Source: Pseudomonadota bacterium
Lineage (GTDB): Bacteria > Pseudomonadota > Alphaproteobacteria > Sphingomonadales > Sphingomonadaceae
DNA length: 35,985 nucleotides
NCBI GenBank assembly: GCA_023416515.1
Contig: JAEZHP010000072.1
Span: 1 to 35,985, forward strand
Direction: 5' to 3'
Shown here: positions 23,299 through 32,516 of the stretch, piece by piece
How positions within the stretch are numbered: the stretch's first letter is position 1
Layout: the number at the start of each line of letters is the position of its first letter
The notes under the pieces: model-generated
Told to the model about the DNA's origin: nothing
Database searches by the model: none
What the model saw: only the letters and a program-made list of their open reading frames with translations
Translations under genes and position numbers: made by a program

Positions 23299-24643
23299 TC
23301 TCGGCCTCCTCGCATTCATCGCCGCCTTCGCGGCGCTGGGTCTCAAGCGCCCATTCCTGTGGGTGCTCCTCTACGCCTATATCGACATCATCGCGCCCCA
23401 GCGGCTCGGCTTCTCCTTCCTGGCAGGCATCCCGAACCTGTCGCTGGTCGCAGCCGCGCTCGCGATCGGCGGCTGGGCGCTAACCGACGCCGGCAAGGGG
23501 TTCAGCGTCTCCTCGCGCCAGCTGCTCATGCTCGCCTTGCTCGCTTATGCAGGCATCACCACGATCAACTCCGACGTCCCCCTCGACGCCTGGGCCAAGT
23601 GGGACTGGGCGTGGAAGGCGGTGTTCTTCGCGATCTTCCTCCCCTTCGCGCTTCGAACGAAGCTGCGGATCGAAGCCTATCTGTTGACCATGCTGCTGTG
23701 CGCGGCGGCCCTGATCATCTCGGGCGGGATCAAGACCGCGCTCGGCGGCGGCGGCTACGGCTCCCTCGTTCTCCTGCTAGACGACAATAGCGGCCTCTAC
23801 GAAGGCAGCACCATCTCCACCGTCGCAATCGCCATCATCCCTCTCGTGATCTGGTTCTCGAAGCACGGCACGGTCTTCCCGCCCGACTGGCGGGTCCGCG
23901 CCTTCTGCTACGCGCTTTGTCTCGCCTGCCTGCTCATCCCGATCGGCACCCAGACCCGAACCGGCCTCCTGTGCATCGCCGCCTTGTTCGTGCTGATGCT
24001 CAGGGACAGCAAGCGCCGGATCCTCTACCTCGCCGGCGCCGGCTTCCTCGCTCTCGCGGCCGTGCCGTTCCTTCCGCAAAGCTACACGAGCCGAATGACG
24101 ACCATCCAGAGCTACGAGGGCGACCAGTCGGCGAGCACGCGCCTCGCCGTGTGGGGCTGGACGCTTGAATATGTGAAGGGGCGCCCGTTCGGCGGCGGCT
24201 TCGAATCCTACAAGCAGAACCAGATTCAGGTCAGCACCGTCACCGAACAGGGCAGCGGCGCCGTCCAGAGCGTCAGCGCGAGCACGACCCAGGATGCCGG
24301 CCGAGCCTGGCACAGCGCCTATTTCGAGATGCTCGGCGAACAGGGCTTCCCAGGCCTCGCCCTGTGGCTTCTCATCCACCTGATCGGTCTCGTCCGCATG
24401 GAGCGGCTTCGCCGGCGCTACCGCGATGACGAGGAGCGCCAGTGGATCGCTCCGCTCGCCACCGCGCTCCAGCACTTCCAGCTGATCTACCTCGTCGGCG
24501 CCCTGTTCATCGCCGTGGCCTTCCAGCCCTTCGTCTGGATGATCCTCGGCGTCCAGGTTGCGCTCGACCGCTGGGTCGCAGCCGGCGACAAGGCGCGGCG
24601 CGCGCCGTCCTTTCCGGCCAACGCCGCGGCGGCGGGGGCCTGA
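23291..24643 (+). CDS. Putative O-glycosylation ligase, exosortase A-associated (Wzy/O-antigen ligase family)
   Basis: 450 residues beginning with GTG. It has about ten hydrophobic helices, first LLAFIAAFAALGLKRPFLWV, YIDIIAPQRLGFSFLAGIPN, and the large periplasmic loop of the O-antigen ligase fold before the last helices. The loop contains STRLAVWGWTLEYVKGRPFG and AGRAWHSAYFEMLGEQGFPG, the blocks that mark this family; the RxxH-like WHSAYFEMLGEQG motif is typical. The family (TIGR03097 as I recall) occurs beside exosortase A and is thought to transfer glycans to proteins or polysaccharide. It overlaps the acyltransferase start by one base (TGATG). Confidence 0.88.
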   Translation: MRDLGLLAFIAAFAALGLKRPFLWVLLYAYIDIIAPQRLGFSFLAGIPNLSLVAAALAIGGWALTDAGKGFSVSSRQLLMLALLAYAGITTINSDVPLDAWAKWDWAWKAVFFAIFLPFALRTKLRIEAYLLTMLLCAAALIISGGIKTALGGGGYGSLVLLLDDNSGLYEGSTISTVAIAIIPLVIWFSKHGTVFPPDWRVRAFCYALCLACLLIPIGTQTRTGLLCIAALFVLMLRDSKRRILYLAGAGFLALAAVPFLPQSYTSRMTTIQSYEGDQSASTRLAVWGWTLEYVKGRPFGGGFESYKQNQIQVSTVTEQGSGAVQSVSASTTQDAGRAWHSAYFEMLGEQGFPGLALWLLIHLIGLVRMERLRRRYRDDEERQWIAPLATALQHFQLIYLVGALFIAVAFQPFVWMILGVQVALDRWVAAGDKARRAPSFPANAAAAGA

Positions 24644-25755
24644 TGGCGACCGCCACCGCCCCCACCGAGCTGAGATCGCTGACCGGCGCACGCGGAATCG
24701 CCGCCTGGTTCGTCGTGCTGTTCCATCTCCGCTTCGCCGCCGGCTCGCAGGTTCCGGACTGGCTCCACGCGGTGCTGAACAAGGGCTATCTCGCGGTCGA
24801 CTTCTTCTTCGTCCTCTCCGGCTTCGTCCTCTGGCTCAACTACCAGCAGAAGTTCCGCGACAGCGGCCTCGCCGCCGCGCCCCGCTTCATCTGCCGGCGG
24901 ATCGCGCGGATCTGGCCGCTCCACGCGGTGATGCTCGCCGGCGCCGTCCTGTTCGCTCTCGCCCTGACCTTGCGCGGCACTCCCGATGACGCGCAGTTTC
25001 CCTGGCTCGAGCTTCCGCTCCATCTGCTCCTCGTGCAGAATTGGGGCTTCACCGACAGCCTCACCTGGAACGATCCTGCCTGGTCGATCAGCTGCGAGCT
25101 CGGCGCATATTTGCTGTTCCCGCTGCTCGTCCTCGCCGTCGACTGGCGCCGCTTTCCGCCCGCTGTCCTGCTCCTGATCCTGCTCGCGTCGGGCGCGGCT
25201 CTTGCACTGACGCTTCAGGCGCTCGGCGGCCTCACGATGAACACGGACATCCCGCGGCTCGGCCTGATCCGCGCCGTCGGCGAGTTCGCGATGGGGACGA
25301 TGGTCGCCGCGATCTGGTGCGACTGGCGTCAACGGCCGCTCCGCTCGCTCGCCCCGGCAGTCGCCGCGCTCCTCGCCCTCGCCGCCGCGACCATGAGCCT
25401 GGCCGGCGAGATCATGGCCGTAGCGATCCTGTGGCCGCTCGCCCTCCTCGCCCTCGCCCTTGCAGACTCCAGCCGTTTCAACCCGCTGCGTTGGGCCCCC
25501 GTCCATTATCTCGGGCGCATCAGCTACTCGACCTACATCGTCCACTATCTCCTGTTCATCGCGTTCAAGCTTCTTCTCCACACCGCCGTCGACGTCCCGC
25601 TCGCCATTCTCGGAGGCTTCCTGCTGCTGACCTTCGCTGCCTCGGTCGTGCTTCATCACGGCGTCGAACTGCCGGGTCAGCGCCTGCTCAACCGCTTCTT
25701 CGATCATTGGCTTGAGCGGGCCGCCGCAGCCCGAAAGCCGCTCAGCCCCGCCTGA
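24643..25755 (+). CDS. Acyltransferase 3 family membrane protein
   Basis: 370 residues from the ATG at 24643. The start RSLTGARGIAAWFVVLFHLR, with the catalytic-type Arg and His of family 3, is followed by GYLAVDFFFVLSGFVLWLNY and about ten membrane helices, with RRIARIWPLHAVMLAGAVLF and YLGRISYSTYIVHYLLFIA. Members move acetyl or other acyl groups onto sugars of exopolysaccharide, O-antigen or Nod factors across the inner membrane. Its overlap with the ligase gene and the nearby glycosyltransferase make acylation of the same glycan a good guess. Confidence 0.92.
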   Translation: MATATAPTELRSLTGARGIAAWFVVLFHLRFAAGSQVPDWLHAVLNKGYLAVDFFFVLSGFVLWLNYQQKFRDSGLAAAPRFICRRIARIWPLHAVMLAGAVLFALALTLRGTPDDAQFPWLELPLHLLLVQNWGFTDSLTWNDPAWSISCELGAYLLFPLLVLAVDWRRFPPAVLLLILLASGAALALTLQALGGLTMNTDIPRLGLIRAVGEFAMGTMVAAIWCDWRQRPLRSLAPAVAALLALAAATMSLAGEIMAVAILWPLALLALALADSSRFNPLRWAPVHYLGRISYSTYIVHYLLFIAFKLLLHTAVDVPLAILGGFLLLTFAASVVLHHGVELPGQRLLNRFFDHWLERAAAARKPLSPA

Positions 25756-25793
25756 CCGGAACGACTTGCCGAGCGCCGCATTAGGCTGCGGCA

Positions 25794-26801
25794 ATGCTCG
25801 CTTATATCGATCACCAGGAAGTCGCGGGCTACACCCGCAAGCGCCGCGGCCGGTACTGGCAATATTTCGATGAGAAGGGCGACCGGATCACCGACCGCGA
25901 CGAAATCGACCGCCTAAACGCCGTCGGTCTTCCTCCCGCCTATGAGAATGCCTGGTTCTGCCCGGACCCCAACGGGCACATCCAGGCGATCGGCTTCGAC
26001 GCGCGTGGCCGCAAGCAATACCGCTATCACAACGGCTTCCGCGAGCAGCAGGACGCGGAGAAATATGGCAAGCTCGCCGCCTTCGGCCACGCGCTCCCGA
26101 AGCTTCGCAAGAAGGTCGAGGCGGACCTCGCTAAGCGTGCGGTCAGCAAGGACGCGGTCGTCGCCGCCGTCGTTCGCCTCCTCGACTGCGAGCATATCCG
26201 CGTCGGGAACGAGCAATATGCCAAGGAGAATAAGAGCTTCGGCGCGACCACCATCCGTACCCGTCACGTCAAGCAGCTCGGCCGGACCGTGAAGATGCGG
26301 TTCAAGGGCAAGCACGGCATCGAGCGCGAGCTCAACATCACCGACCGCAACCTCACCCGAATCGTCCGCAAGGTTCAGGACCTGCCGGGCCAGCACCTGT
26401 TCCAATATGCCGATGACGACGGCGAGCCTTGCCCCGTCACCTCCGCCGACGTGAACGCCTATATCAAGGACGCGATGGGCGAGGATTTCTCAGCCAAGCA
26501 TTTCCGCACCTGGGGCGCTTCGGCGATCTTCTTCGAGCAATTGTGCGCCGCCCGCGGCCGCATCGGCCTCAAGACCGCGCTTGAGCCCGTCGCCGCCAAG
26601 CTCGGCAACACTCCGGCGATGAGCCGCAAGGCCTATGTCCATCCCGCGCTAATCGATGCAGTCAAGTCGAACCCCGACGATCCGCTCGGCGGCTTGCAAT
26701 GCCCGCGCTCGGGCAAGTATCTCTCCCGGGCCGAGCGGGGGCTCCTCCTCTTCCTGGAACGGGCAGCCGGCGCAGAGGAGGCCGTGGCTCAAGCCGCCTG
26801 A
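25794..26801 (+). CDS. DNA topoisomerase IB
   Basis: 335 residues, the short bacterial/poxvirus-type enzyme that relaxes supercoils by a single-strand nick. An N-terminal domain (TRKRRGRYWQYFDEKGDRIT, then GLPPAYENAWFCPDPNGHIQ and KQYRYHNGFREQQDAEKYGK) is followed by the catalytic domain, with RVGNEQYAKENKSFGATTIR, FSAKHFRTWGASAIFFEQL and the active-site Tyr281 in MSRKAYVHPALI. Bacterial TopIB is a non-essential enzyme in some proteobacteria. The start of the MscS gene overlaps its stop by one base (TGATG). Confidence 0.93.
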   Translation: MLAYIDHQEVAGYTRKRRGRYWQYFDEKGDRITDRDEIDRLNAVGLPPAYENAWFCPDPNGHIQAIGFDARGRKQYRYHNGFREQQDAEKYGKLAAFGHALPKLRKKVEADLAKRAVSKDAVVAAVVRLLDCEHIRVGNEQYAKENKSFGATTIRTRHVKQLGRTVKMRFKGKHGIERELNITDRNLTRIVRKVQDLPGQHLFQYADDDGEPCPVTSADVNAYIKDAMGEDFSAKHFRTWGASAIFFEQLCAARGRIGLKTALEPVAAKLGNTPAMSRKAYVHPALIDAVKSNPDDPLGGLQCPRSGKYLSRAERGLLLFLERAAGAEEAVAQAA

Positions 26802-27889
26802 TGACCGCACCGAACCAAGCCACCGCCCAGCCCGACCTGTTCGCCAATTGGCAGCGGCTGAGCGACTGGGCCGCCGCCCATTATGCCGAGATCCTGACCG
26901 CCATCGGCATCGGAATCATCATCGCCATCGCGCTGATCGGGCTTCGCGGCCTCGTCCGCCGGATGCTCGGCGGCGCCCAAGCCACCGGCTGGCGCCAGGT
27001 CGCCGAGCGGGTCGTGTCGCGGACCTATCTCTTCTTCATCGTCATGGTCGCGGCCAAGCTGGTCTCCGAGCAGACGCTTCTGCCCGGCCGGGTCTCCGGC
27101 ACGATCGACTTCCTGTTCATCGTCGCCGCCGCCTTCCAGATCGCGATCTGGGCGCGAGCGCTCATCATCGGGGCGATCGAGCAGCGCACCGGCGAGGACG
27201 AGAGCGGCCGCCTCGGCACCGCGATGGGCCTGATCCAGGGCCTGGTGTCGGTCGCCGCGTTCCTGATCGCCTTTGTCGTGATCCTCGACAATGTCGGGGT
27301 CAACGTCACCGGCCTCATCGCCGGCCTCGGCATCGGCGGCATCGCAATCGGCCTCGCGGCGCAAGGCATCTTCCGAGACCTGTTCGCTGCCCTTTCGATC
27401 ATCTTCGACCGCCCGTTCCGCCGCGGCGACACGATCAGCTTCGGCGGCTCAGGTGGAGTGACCGGCACGGTCGAGCATATCGGAGTCAAGACGACCCGCC
27501 TTCGCGCCCTCGACGGCGAGCAGGTCGCGGTCGGCAACGACAAGCTGCTCCAGGACCGGGTACACAATTACGCCGACCAGCACCGCCGCCGCGTGGTGAT
27601 GACAATCCCCCTGCCTCCGCACAGCAATCCCGACGCGCTCGCCGCGCTGCCCGCGGAAATCGAGAGGATCGTCAGCGCCGAGCCTCACGCCCGATTCGAC
27701 CGTGCCCATCTCGTCCGGGTCACCGTGGCCTCGATCGACATGGAGGTCGTCTTTTTCACTGAGACCCCGGACTCGCGCGACCATTTCCAGGCGCGCCACG
27801 ACGTCATCCTCGCGCTTCTTCGCCGCATGGATGAGCTGGGCGTCGCCTTCGCCGCGCCCCCGGCCGCTCCAGCCGCGCCTGCGGACTGA
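26801..27889 (+). CDS. Small-conductance mechanosensitive channel (MscS family)
   Basis: 362 residues from the ATG at 26801, overlapping the topoisomerase stop. Four or five membrane helices lie in the first 190 residues (IGIGIIIAIALIGLRGLVRR, YLFFIVMVAAKLV, GTIDFLFIVAAAFQIAIWAR). The pore helix VTGLIAGLGIGGIAIGLAAQ with the Gly/Ala-packing pattern and GIFRDLFAALSIIFDRPF follows, then the beta domain RRGDTISFGGSGGVTGTVEHIG and IGVKTTRLRALDGEQVAVGN (parts). It opens under membrane tension to release solutes on osmotic downshock. The C-terminal tail is Ala/Pro-rich. Its stop meets the stop of the convergent VOC-like gene. Confidence 0.93.
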   Translation: MTAPNQATAQPDLFANWQRLSDWAAAHYAEILTAIGIGIIIAIALIGLRGLVRRMLGGAQATGWRQVAERVVSRTYLFFIVMVAAKLVSEQTLLPGRVSGTIDFLFIVAAAFQIAIWARALIIGAIEQRTGEDESGRLGTAMGLIQGLVSVAAFLIAFVVILDNVGVNVTGLIAGLGIGGIAIGLAAQGIFRDLFAALSIIFDRPFRRGDTISFGGSGGVTGTVEHIGVKTTRLRALDGEQVAVGNDKLLQDRVHNYADQHRRRVVMTIPLPPHSNPDALAALPAEIERIVSAEPHARFDRAHLVRVTVASIDMEVVFFTETPDSRDHFQARHDVILALLRRMDELGVAFAAPPAAPAAPAD

Positions 27890-28381
27890 TCAGGCGGCGA
27901 GCTTGCCCGGCTCGGACAGGTTCGCGCCCGCGGCGAGCATCTTCTTCCAATTTGGGATGGTGATCGCGTCGAGATATTCGCGCTGCATCTCCTCGGTCAG
28001 GATCTCGACCATCTGGCAGTCCTCGACGAACACCTGGACGAGCCCGAACACGCCGCCGCGGCGGCAATATTTGGCCGGCCACCCCTCGCGCTCGCACAGG
28101 CTCAGAACCTCGTCGCGTTCGAGCTTGGTGGCGATCGCCATATGGGTGCCGTTGAGGCGGCGATGAGCGCTGAGCACTCCGATCGCTCCATCCTCCGTCT
28201 CGTGAAGCTCGGTGCCGCGCGGATAGAATTCGATCATCGTCCCGCGCTCGTCGCCGGCAAGCGCCACCCAGGAGCCGTCGATCACCGACGGGAAGGGAAG
28301 CGCCTCCCCGCCCCAGAGCTCGGCGATGAAGCCGGCCACGCGCTGCGGATCGTCGGCCTCGACGGAACAGTGAAACAGCAT
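27890..28381 (-). CDS. VOC-fold-like protein, 163 aa
   Basis: 163 residues beginning MLFHCSVEADDPQRVAGFIA, the usual first strand and helix of a glyoxalase-type unit. It continues SWVALAGDERGTMIEFYPRG, with the Glu of IEFYP in the metal-ligand position, then NGTHMAIATKLERDEVLSLC as the second unit, and ends with a longer helical tail (ILTEEMQREYLDAITIPNWK). I recognise the fold but not the substrate. The stop directly abuts that of the MscS gene. It lies 40 bases downstream of a small membrane protein on the same strand, so it is probably one operon. Confidence 0.65.
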   Translation of the reverse strand: MLFHCSVEADDPQRVAGFIAELWGGEALPFPSVIDGSWVALAGDERGTMIEFYPRGTELHETEDGAIGVLSAHRRLNGTHMAIATKLERDEVLSLCEREGWPAKYCRRGGVFGLVQVFVEDCQMVEILTEEMQREYLDAITIPNWKKMLAAGANLSEPGKLAA

Positions 28382-28421
28382 GATCTCTCTCCGAATGTGG
28401 TCGTGGGGGTCGTAGAGAAGG

Positions 28422-28823
28422 TTACTCGGCGGGCACTGCGACCGGATCGGCGCCGCCAGCGAAAGCGAGCCCGACGAGCTGCGCCAGGAAGATCAGGCAG
28501 CCGGCCAGCCAGGCCAGTGCCGCGACGATCGACAGGAACGGCCATTCCGCGAAGATCGCGAGATAGATTCCGAGCGGGAAAGCGAGCGCGGCCGGCGCCG
28601 CCAGGCCCAGGTGGACCGCGGCAAGGCGCCGCTCCTTGAGCTCCGGGAAAATGCGGTAGACGATCCCGAACAGCGCAAGCGATGCCCAGCCGACCAGGTT
28701 GGTGTGGGCATGGATCGGCGCCAGGCTAAAGTCGTGGACGACGCCCATATAGACGCCCATCGAAACGCCGCAGACCAGCATGAACGCGGCCAGCAATATG
28801 AACATCACGTCGATGCGCTGCAT
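28422..28823 (-). CDS. Small four-helix membrane protein resembling heme-copper oxidase subunit I
   Basis: 133 residues with four membrane helices (VMFILLAAFMLVCGVSMGVY and three more, ending LAGCLIFLAQLVGLAFAG). The first two helices carry HDFSLAPIHAHTNLVGWASLA and ALFGIVYRIFPEL (parts), in which the two His before NLVGW look like the heme-binding His region of cytochrome cbb3/NO reductase subunit I. Short proteins of this type are often labelled cytochrome-c oxidase, but they lack most of the oxidase. Function is unknown. It is probably the first gene of an operon with the VOC-like gene. Confidence 0.6.
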   Translation of the reverse strand: MQRIDVMFILLAAFMLVCGVSMGVYMGVVHDFSLAPIHAHTNLVGWASLALFGIVYRIFPELKERRLAAVHLGLAAPAALAFPLGIYLAIFAEWPFLSIVAALAWLAGCLIFLAQLVGLAFAGGADPVAVPAE

Positions 28824-28957
28824 CGTCCCAAGCTCCCCCGGTGAAACTGATTGGGAGGCTGGCTAATGCGGGTCGGCGGCGCAGGGCATTGTGCCGCGAC
28901 CGGTGCGGTTCACAGGTCGATCAGGCGACGAACGCGCCCGATCGCGGGATCAACAGG

Positions 28958-29404
28958 CTATTCGCCCGAGCGGCGCCGTCTGCCGCAATCCGGTCGCCGC
29001 CCCGCCGCGACCTGCCGCGCCGCCCGCCACTCGCAGTCCACCTGCCGCGAATGCTGGGCGATTCCCTGGTGGCCGATATTCTGGCTCGAGAACCGCTCGA
29101 GCGCCTCGAGGTCGCGGGTCTGAGCGTCGAACGACGCATTCTCGTCGCTTATCTCGCCGGTGTCGCGGAGCTCGCGCGGGATCCGGTAGGGGCTGTTCTC
29201 CTGGCTCTGCCCGCAGACGACGACCTCGTCGGGATCATCCGACTCCTGGCAGCGCCGCTGCTGAACGATCCGCGGAAGCGGCGGCCCGGCAACCTCAGGC
29301 GCGGTCGGCGCAGGCGCCGCGACGGTCTGGGCCAAAAGCGGTTGCGCCGCGACGAAGAGCAGCAGGGCCGCTCCTGCCAATTTCCCGATTGTTGTTTCCC
29401 TCAC
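28958..29404 (-). CDS. Secreted hypothetical protein, 148 aa
   Basis: The GTG at 29404 gives a signal peptide (KLAGAALLLFVAAQPLLAQ) with cleavage after LLAQ. The mature part has a proline-rich lead and the block CQESDDPDEVVVCGQSQENS-PYRIP, a Cys pair around DEVVVCG that recurs in small exported sphingomonad proteins of unknown role. The C-terminus is Arg-rich. It lies 52 bases downstream of putA on the same strand and could be its last operon gene. The start is uncertain because no clear ribosome site precedes the GTG. Confidence 0.55.
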   Translation of the reverse strand: MRETTIGKLAGAALLLFVAAQPLLAQTVAAPAPTAPEVAGPPLPRIVQQRRCQESDDPDEVVVCGQSQENSPYRIPRELRDTGEISDENASFDAQTRDLEALERFSSQNIGHQGIAQHSRQVDCEWRAARQVAAGRRPDCGRRRRSGE

Positions 29405-29456
29405 CCCTCAGGACTGGATGCCTATTGTGGCAATTCCAAGAACGGGGGCGCGGGCT

Positions 29457-32435
29457 CTAGAACCCGACATCCTCCAAGCTCAGCAAAGTCGCATTGCCGC
29501 CCGAGCTCGTCGTGTCGGTGCTCGTCGTCCGCTCCGCCACGAAGCGCGGGAGGTAATGCGGGCCGCCCGCTTTCGGGCCGGTGCCGCTCAGCCCCTCGCC
29601 GCCGAAGGGCTGCGAGCCGACGATTGCGCCGATCATCGAGCGGTTGACGTAGAGGTTGCCCGCCGTCGCGGCGCCCTCCAGCGTCTCGGCCGCACGAGCG
29701 ATCCGGCTGTGAAGGCCCATGGTCAGGCCGAAGCCGCTCGCATTGACCCGCCTCACCGTCTCGGCGAGCTGCCCGGCCGGCCAGGTGGTGACATGCAGGA
29801 TGGGGCCGAACCATTCGCGCGTGAGGTCCTCGACGCGGTGAAGACCGATCAAGGTCGGCGGCACGAACAGGCCCTCGGAGGGCGCCGCGATCGTGTGGAT
29901 CCACTGACCGCGGGCGCTCTCGCGATACGCCATCAGCCGGTCGTACGCGCCTCGGTCGATGACCGGGCCGACGTCGGTGCGCGGGTCTGCGGGGTTGCCG
30001 ACCACGAGCGTGTCCATCGCGCCTCGAAGCATCTCCAGCGTTCTGTCCGCGATCTCCTCCTGGAGCACGAGCAGTCGAAGCGCCGAGCAACGCTGCCCGG
30101 CCGAGCGGAAGGCGGAGGTGACGACGTCGACCACGACCTGCTCCGGCAGGGCGGTGGAATCGACGATCATCGCGTTGATCCCGCCGGTCTCCGCGATCAG
30201 CGGAACGATCGGCCGGTCGTCGTCGGCGAGGAGCGTCCGGGCGATCTTCTTGGCGGTCGCGGTCGACCCGGTGAAGGCGACTCCGGCGATCCGAACGTCC
30301 TCGGTCAGCGCCGCGCCGACCTCGGGCCCGCCGGGCGCTAGCACAAGCGCATCGCGCGGCACCCCGGCCTCATAGGCAAGCTCGACCGCCCGCGCGGCGA
30401 TGCGCGGAGTCTGCGGCGCCGGCTTGGCGACGACGGTGTTACCGGTGACCAAGGCCGCCGTGACCTGCCCGAGGAAGATCGCCAGCGGGAAGTTCCACGG
30501 TGCGATGCACACCCACACGCCGCGCCCTTCCATGCGAAGCACGTTGCGCTCCCCGGTCGGCCCGGGAAGCTCGATCGGCTGCAGGTTGGAGCGCGCCTGC
30601 GCTGCGTAATAGCGGCAGAAATCGACCGCCTCGCGCACCTCGGCGAGGGCGTCCGGGATGGTCTTGAACGCCTCCTGCACCGCGATCCGCATCAGCTTGT
30701 CGCGGTTGCGTTCGAGCAGGTTGGCGAGCCGGTCCAGACACGCGGCGCGGTCCTCGATGCTTCGCGAGGACCAGGGGAGGAAGCCAGACAGGGCGCTGCT
30801 TACCGCCGTGCCAGCATCAACCTCCTCGCGAGCGGAGATTTCGAGCGGCTGAGAGACGACCTTCGCAACCCGCGCCAGCTCGTCCTCATCCTGCAAATCG
30901 ATCCCCGCGCTATTCTTGCGCTCGGGCATGAACATGTCCTCGGGCAGCCCGATCTGCGGGTGGCGAGTGCCGCCGACCGCCGCGATCTTTGCGACCGGAT
31001 CGGCGAGGAGATCGCGGTCCGTCAGATTCTCGTCGGCGAGTTGGTGGACGAAGCTCGAATTGGCTCCATTCTCCAGCAGGCGTCGAACCAGGTAAGCGAG
31101 CAAATCGCGGTGCCCTCCGACCGGCGCGTAGATGCGCGTGTGGAAGCCCTGCTCGCGGACCAGATGCTCGTAGAGCCCCTCGCCCATTCCGTGCAGCCGC
31201 TGGAACTCGAAGTCCCGGCTCTGTCCCGCCCACTCCAATATGTTGGCGACGGTCAACGCGTTGTGCGTGGCAAAAGCCGGATAGATGTGAGGCGCGGCGA
31301 GCATGTCGCGCGCGCAGGCGAGGTAGGAAACGTCGGTCGCCGCCTTGCGGGTGAACAAGGGATAGTCGCTGAGGCCCGCCTCCTGGGTGCGCTTGATCTC
31401 GCTGTCCCAATAGGCGCCCTTCACCAGCCGAACCGACAGCCGCCGGCTCGTCTTCGCACCCAGCGCCTCGGCCCAGCCGATCACCGCGCGGCCGCGCTTG
31501 GAATAGGCCTGGACCGCCATTCCGAGCCCGTCCCAGCCTTTCAGCCCGGGAAGCCCCGCAACCTTCTCGATAATGTCGAGGCTCATCTCGAGCCGCTCGC
31601 TCTCCTCGGCGTCGATGGTGAGGCCGATGCCCTGGCTCGCCGCGAGGGTCGCAAGCGCCTCGGTCTGCTCGATCAGCGAGCCGACAGAACGCTCATATTG
31701 AGCGACCTCGTAGCGCGGGTGGAGCGCCGAGAGCTTGACCGAAATGCTGTGGCCTTCGCCGGCGACCTTCCCGACCGCCCGGATCGCGCCCTCATAAGCC
31801 TGGAAATAGCGCTCGGCGTCGGGGAAGGTCCGAGCCGCCTCGCCGAGCATGTCGAAGCTCGCGGTGAAGCCCTTGTTCTCGGGCTTGCGCATGCGCGCGA
31901 TCGCCTCTTCGATGGTCCGCCCCATCACGAAGATCTCGCCCATCATCTTCATCGCGGTTCCGACCGCCTGGCGAACGAAGGGCTCACCGGCGCGGGCGAG
32001 GAGACGCTTCAATGCGCTCGCCTGTTCGCTCTCGCCGACCAGGGCGCGGCCGATGACGAGGCCCCAGGTCGCGGTGTTGACCAGCTTCGAGTTCGACTTG
32101 CCCTTGTGACGGCCCCACTCGCCCTCGCCCAATTTGTCGGCGATCAGAGCGTCGGCGGTCTCGGGGTCCGGCACTCGAAGGAACGCCTCGGCGAGACTCA
32201 GAAGCGCGACGCCCTCGGATGTGTTGAGCCGATATTCCTGGAGGAACTGGTTCACCCATCCCTTGGCCTGGGCGGCTCGAAGCTCGGCGAGCAGCCCGAG
32301 GGCGCGGCTCTCGACTCGGTGGCGCGAGTCGGAATCGATCTTCGCGGCCTCCAGCAGCGGCTTCAGCACCTCCGGTTCGGGTGCGCGGTGCAGCCGGTCG
32401 ATCGCTTCACGCGCGGCTGCCGTAGCGTCAGTCAT
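29457..32435 (-). CDS. putA: Bifunctional proline dehydrogenase / L-glutamate gamma-semialdehyde dehydrogenase (PutA)
   Basis: Oxidises proline to glutamate in two steps. 992 residues from the ATG at 32435; a TTG 15 bases earlier is rejected. The FAD-dependent proline dehydrogenase barrel spans about residues 100-450, with SVKLSALHPRYEVAQYERSV, RLVKGAYWDSEIKRTQEAGL and IYAPVGGHRDLLAYLVRRLLE (parts). The aldehyde dehydrogenase half covers about 500-980 with general base Glu749 (AETGG) and nucleophile Cys783 (GQRCSALR), 34 apart as in other ALDHs. There is no N-terminal ribbon-helix-helix domain, so it cannot repress itself as E. coli PutA does. The first residues (MTDATAAAREAIDRL) are a short helical lead. 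Confidence 0.97.
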   Translation of the reverse strand: MTDATAAAREAIDRLHRAPEPEVLKPLLEAAKIDSDSRHRVESRALGLLAELRAAQAKGWVNQFLQEYRLNTSEGVALLSLAEAFLRVPDPETADALIADKLGEGEWGRHKGKSNSKLVNTATWGLVIGRALVGESEQASALKRLLARAGEPFVRQAVGTAMKMMGEIFVMGRTIEEAIARMRKPENKGFTASFDMLGEAARTFPDAERYFQAYEGAIRAVGKVAGEGHSISVKLSALHPRYEVAQYERSVGSLIEQTEALATLAASQGIGLTIDAEESERLEMSLDIIEKVAGLPGLKGWDGLGMAVQAYSKRGRAVIGWAEALGAKTSRRLSVRLVKGAYWDSEIKRTQEAGLSDYPLFTRKAATDVSYLACARDMLAAPHIYPAFATHNALTVANILEWAGQSRDFEFQRLHGMGEGLYEHLVREQGFHTRIYAPVGGHRDLLAYLVRRLLENGANSSFVHQLADENLTDRDLLADPVAKIAAVGGTRHPQIGLPEDMFMPERKNSAGIDLQDEDELARVAKVVSQPLEISAREEVDAGTAVSSALSGFLPWSSRSIEDRAACLDRLANLLERNRDKLMRIAVQEAFKTIPDALAEVREAVDFCRYYAAQARSNLQPIELPGPTGERNVLRMEGRGVWVCIAPWNFPLAIFLGQVTAALVTGNTVVAKPAPQTPRIAARAVELAYEAGVPRDALVLAPGGPEVGAALTEDVRIAGVAFTGSTATAKKIARTLLADDDRPIVPLIAETGGINAMIVDSTALPEQVVVDVVTSAFRSAGQRCSALRLLVLQEEIADRTLEMLRGAMDTLVVGNPADPRTDVGPVIDRGAYDRLMAYRESARGQWIHTIAAPSEGLFVPPTLIGLHRVEDLTREWFGPILHVTTWPAGQLAETVRRVNASGFGLTMGLHSRIARAAETLEGAATAGNLYVNRSMIGAIVGSQPFGGEGLSGTGPKAGGPHYLPRFVAERTTSTDTTSSGGNATLLSLEDVGF

Positions 32436-32516
32436 GAGGGGTCTTTCCAAGGGCTTGTGCGGCCGGTTGCGGCCGCCTTATGGCGGGCCGATTAGCGCGG
32501 GACATGGGGAGGCTCA

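Noticed and set aside
24487..25794. A 435-codon minus-strand frame opposite the acyltransferase
   Set aside because: Its composition (E/G/R-rich with no motif) is that of an antisense shadow, and the plus-strand gene is certain.
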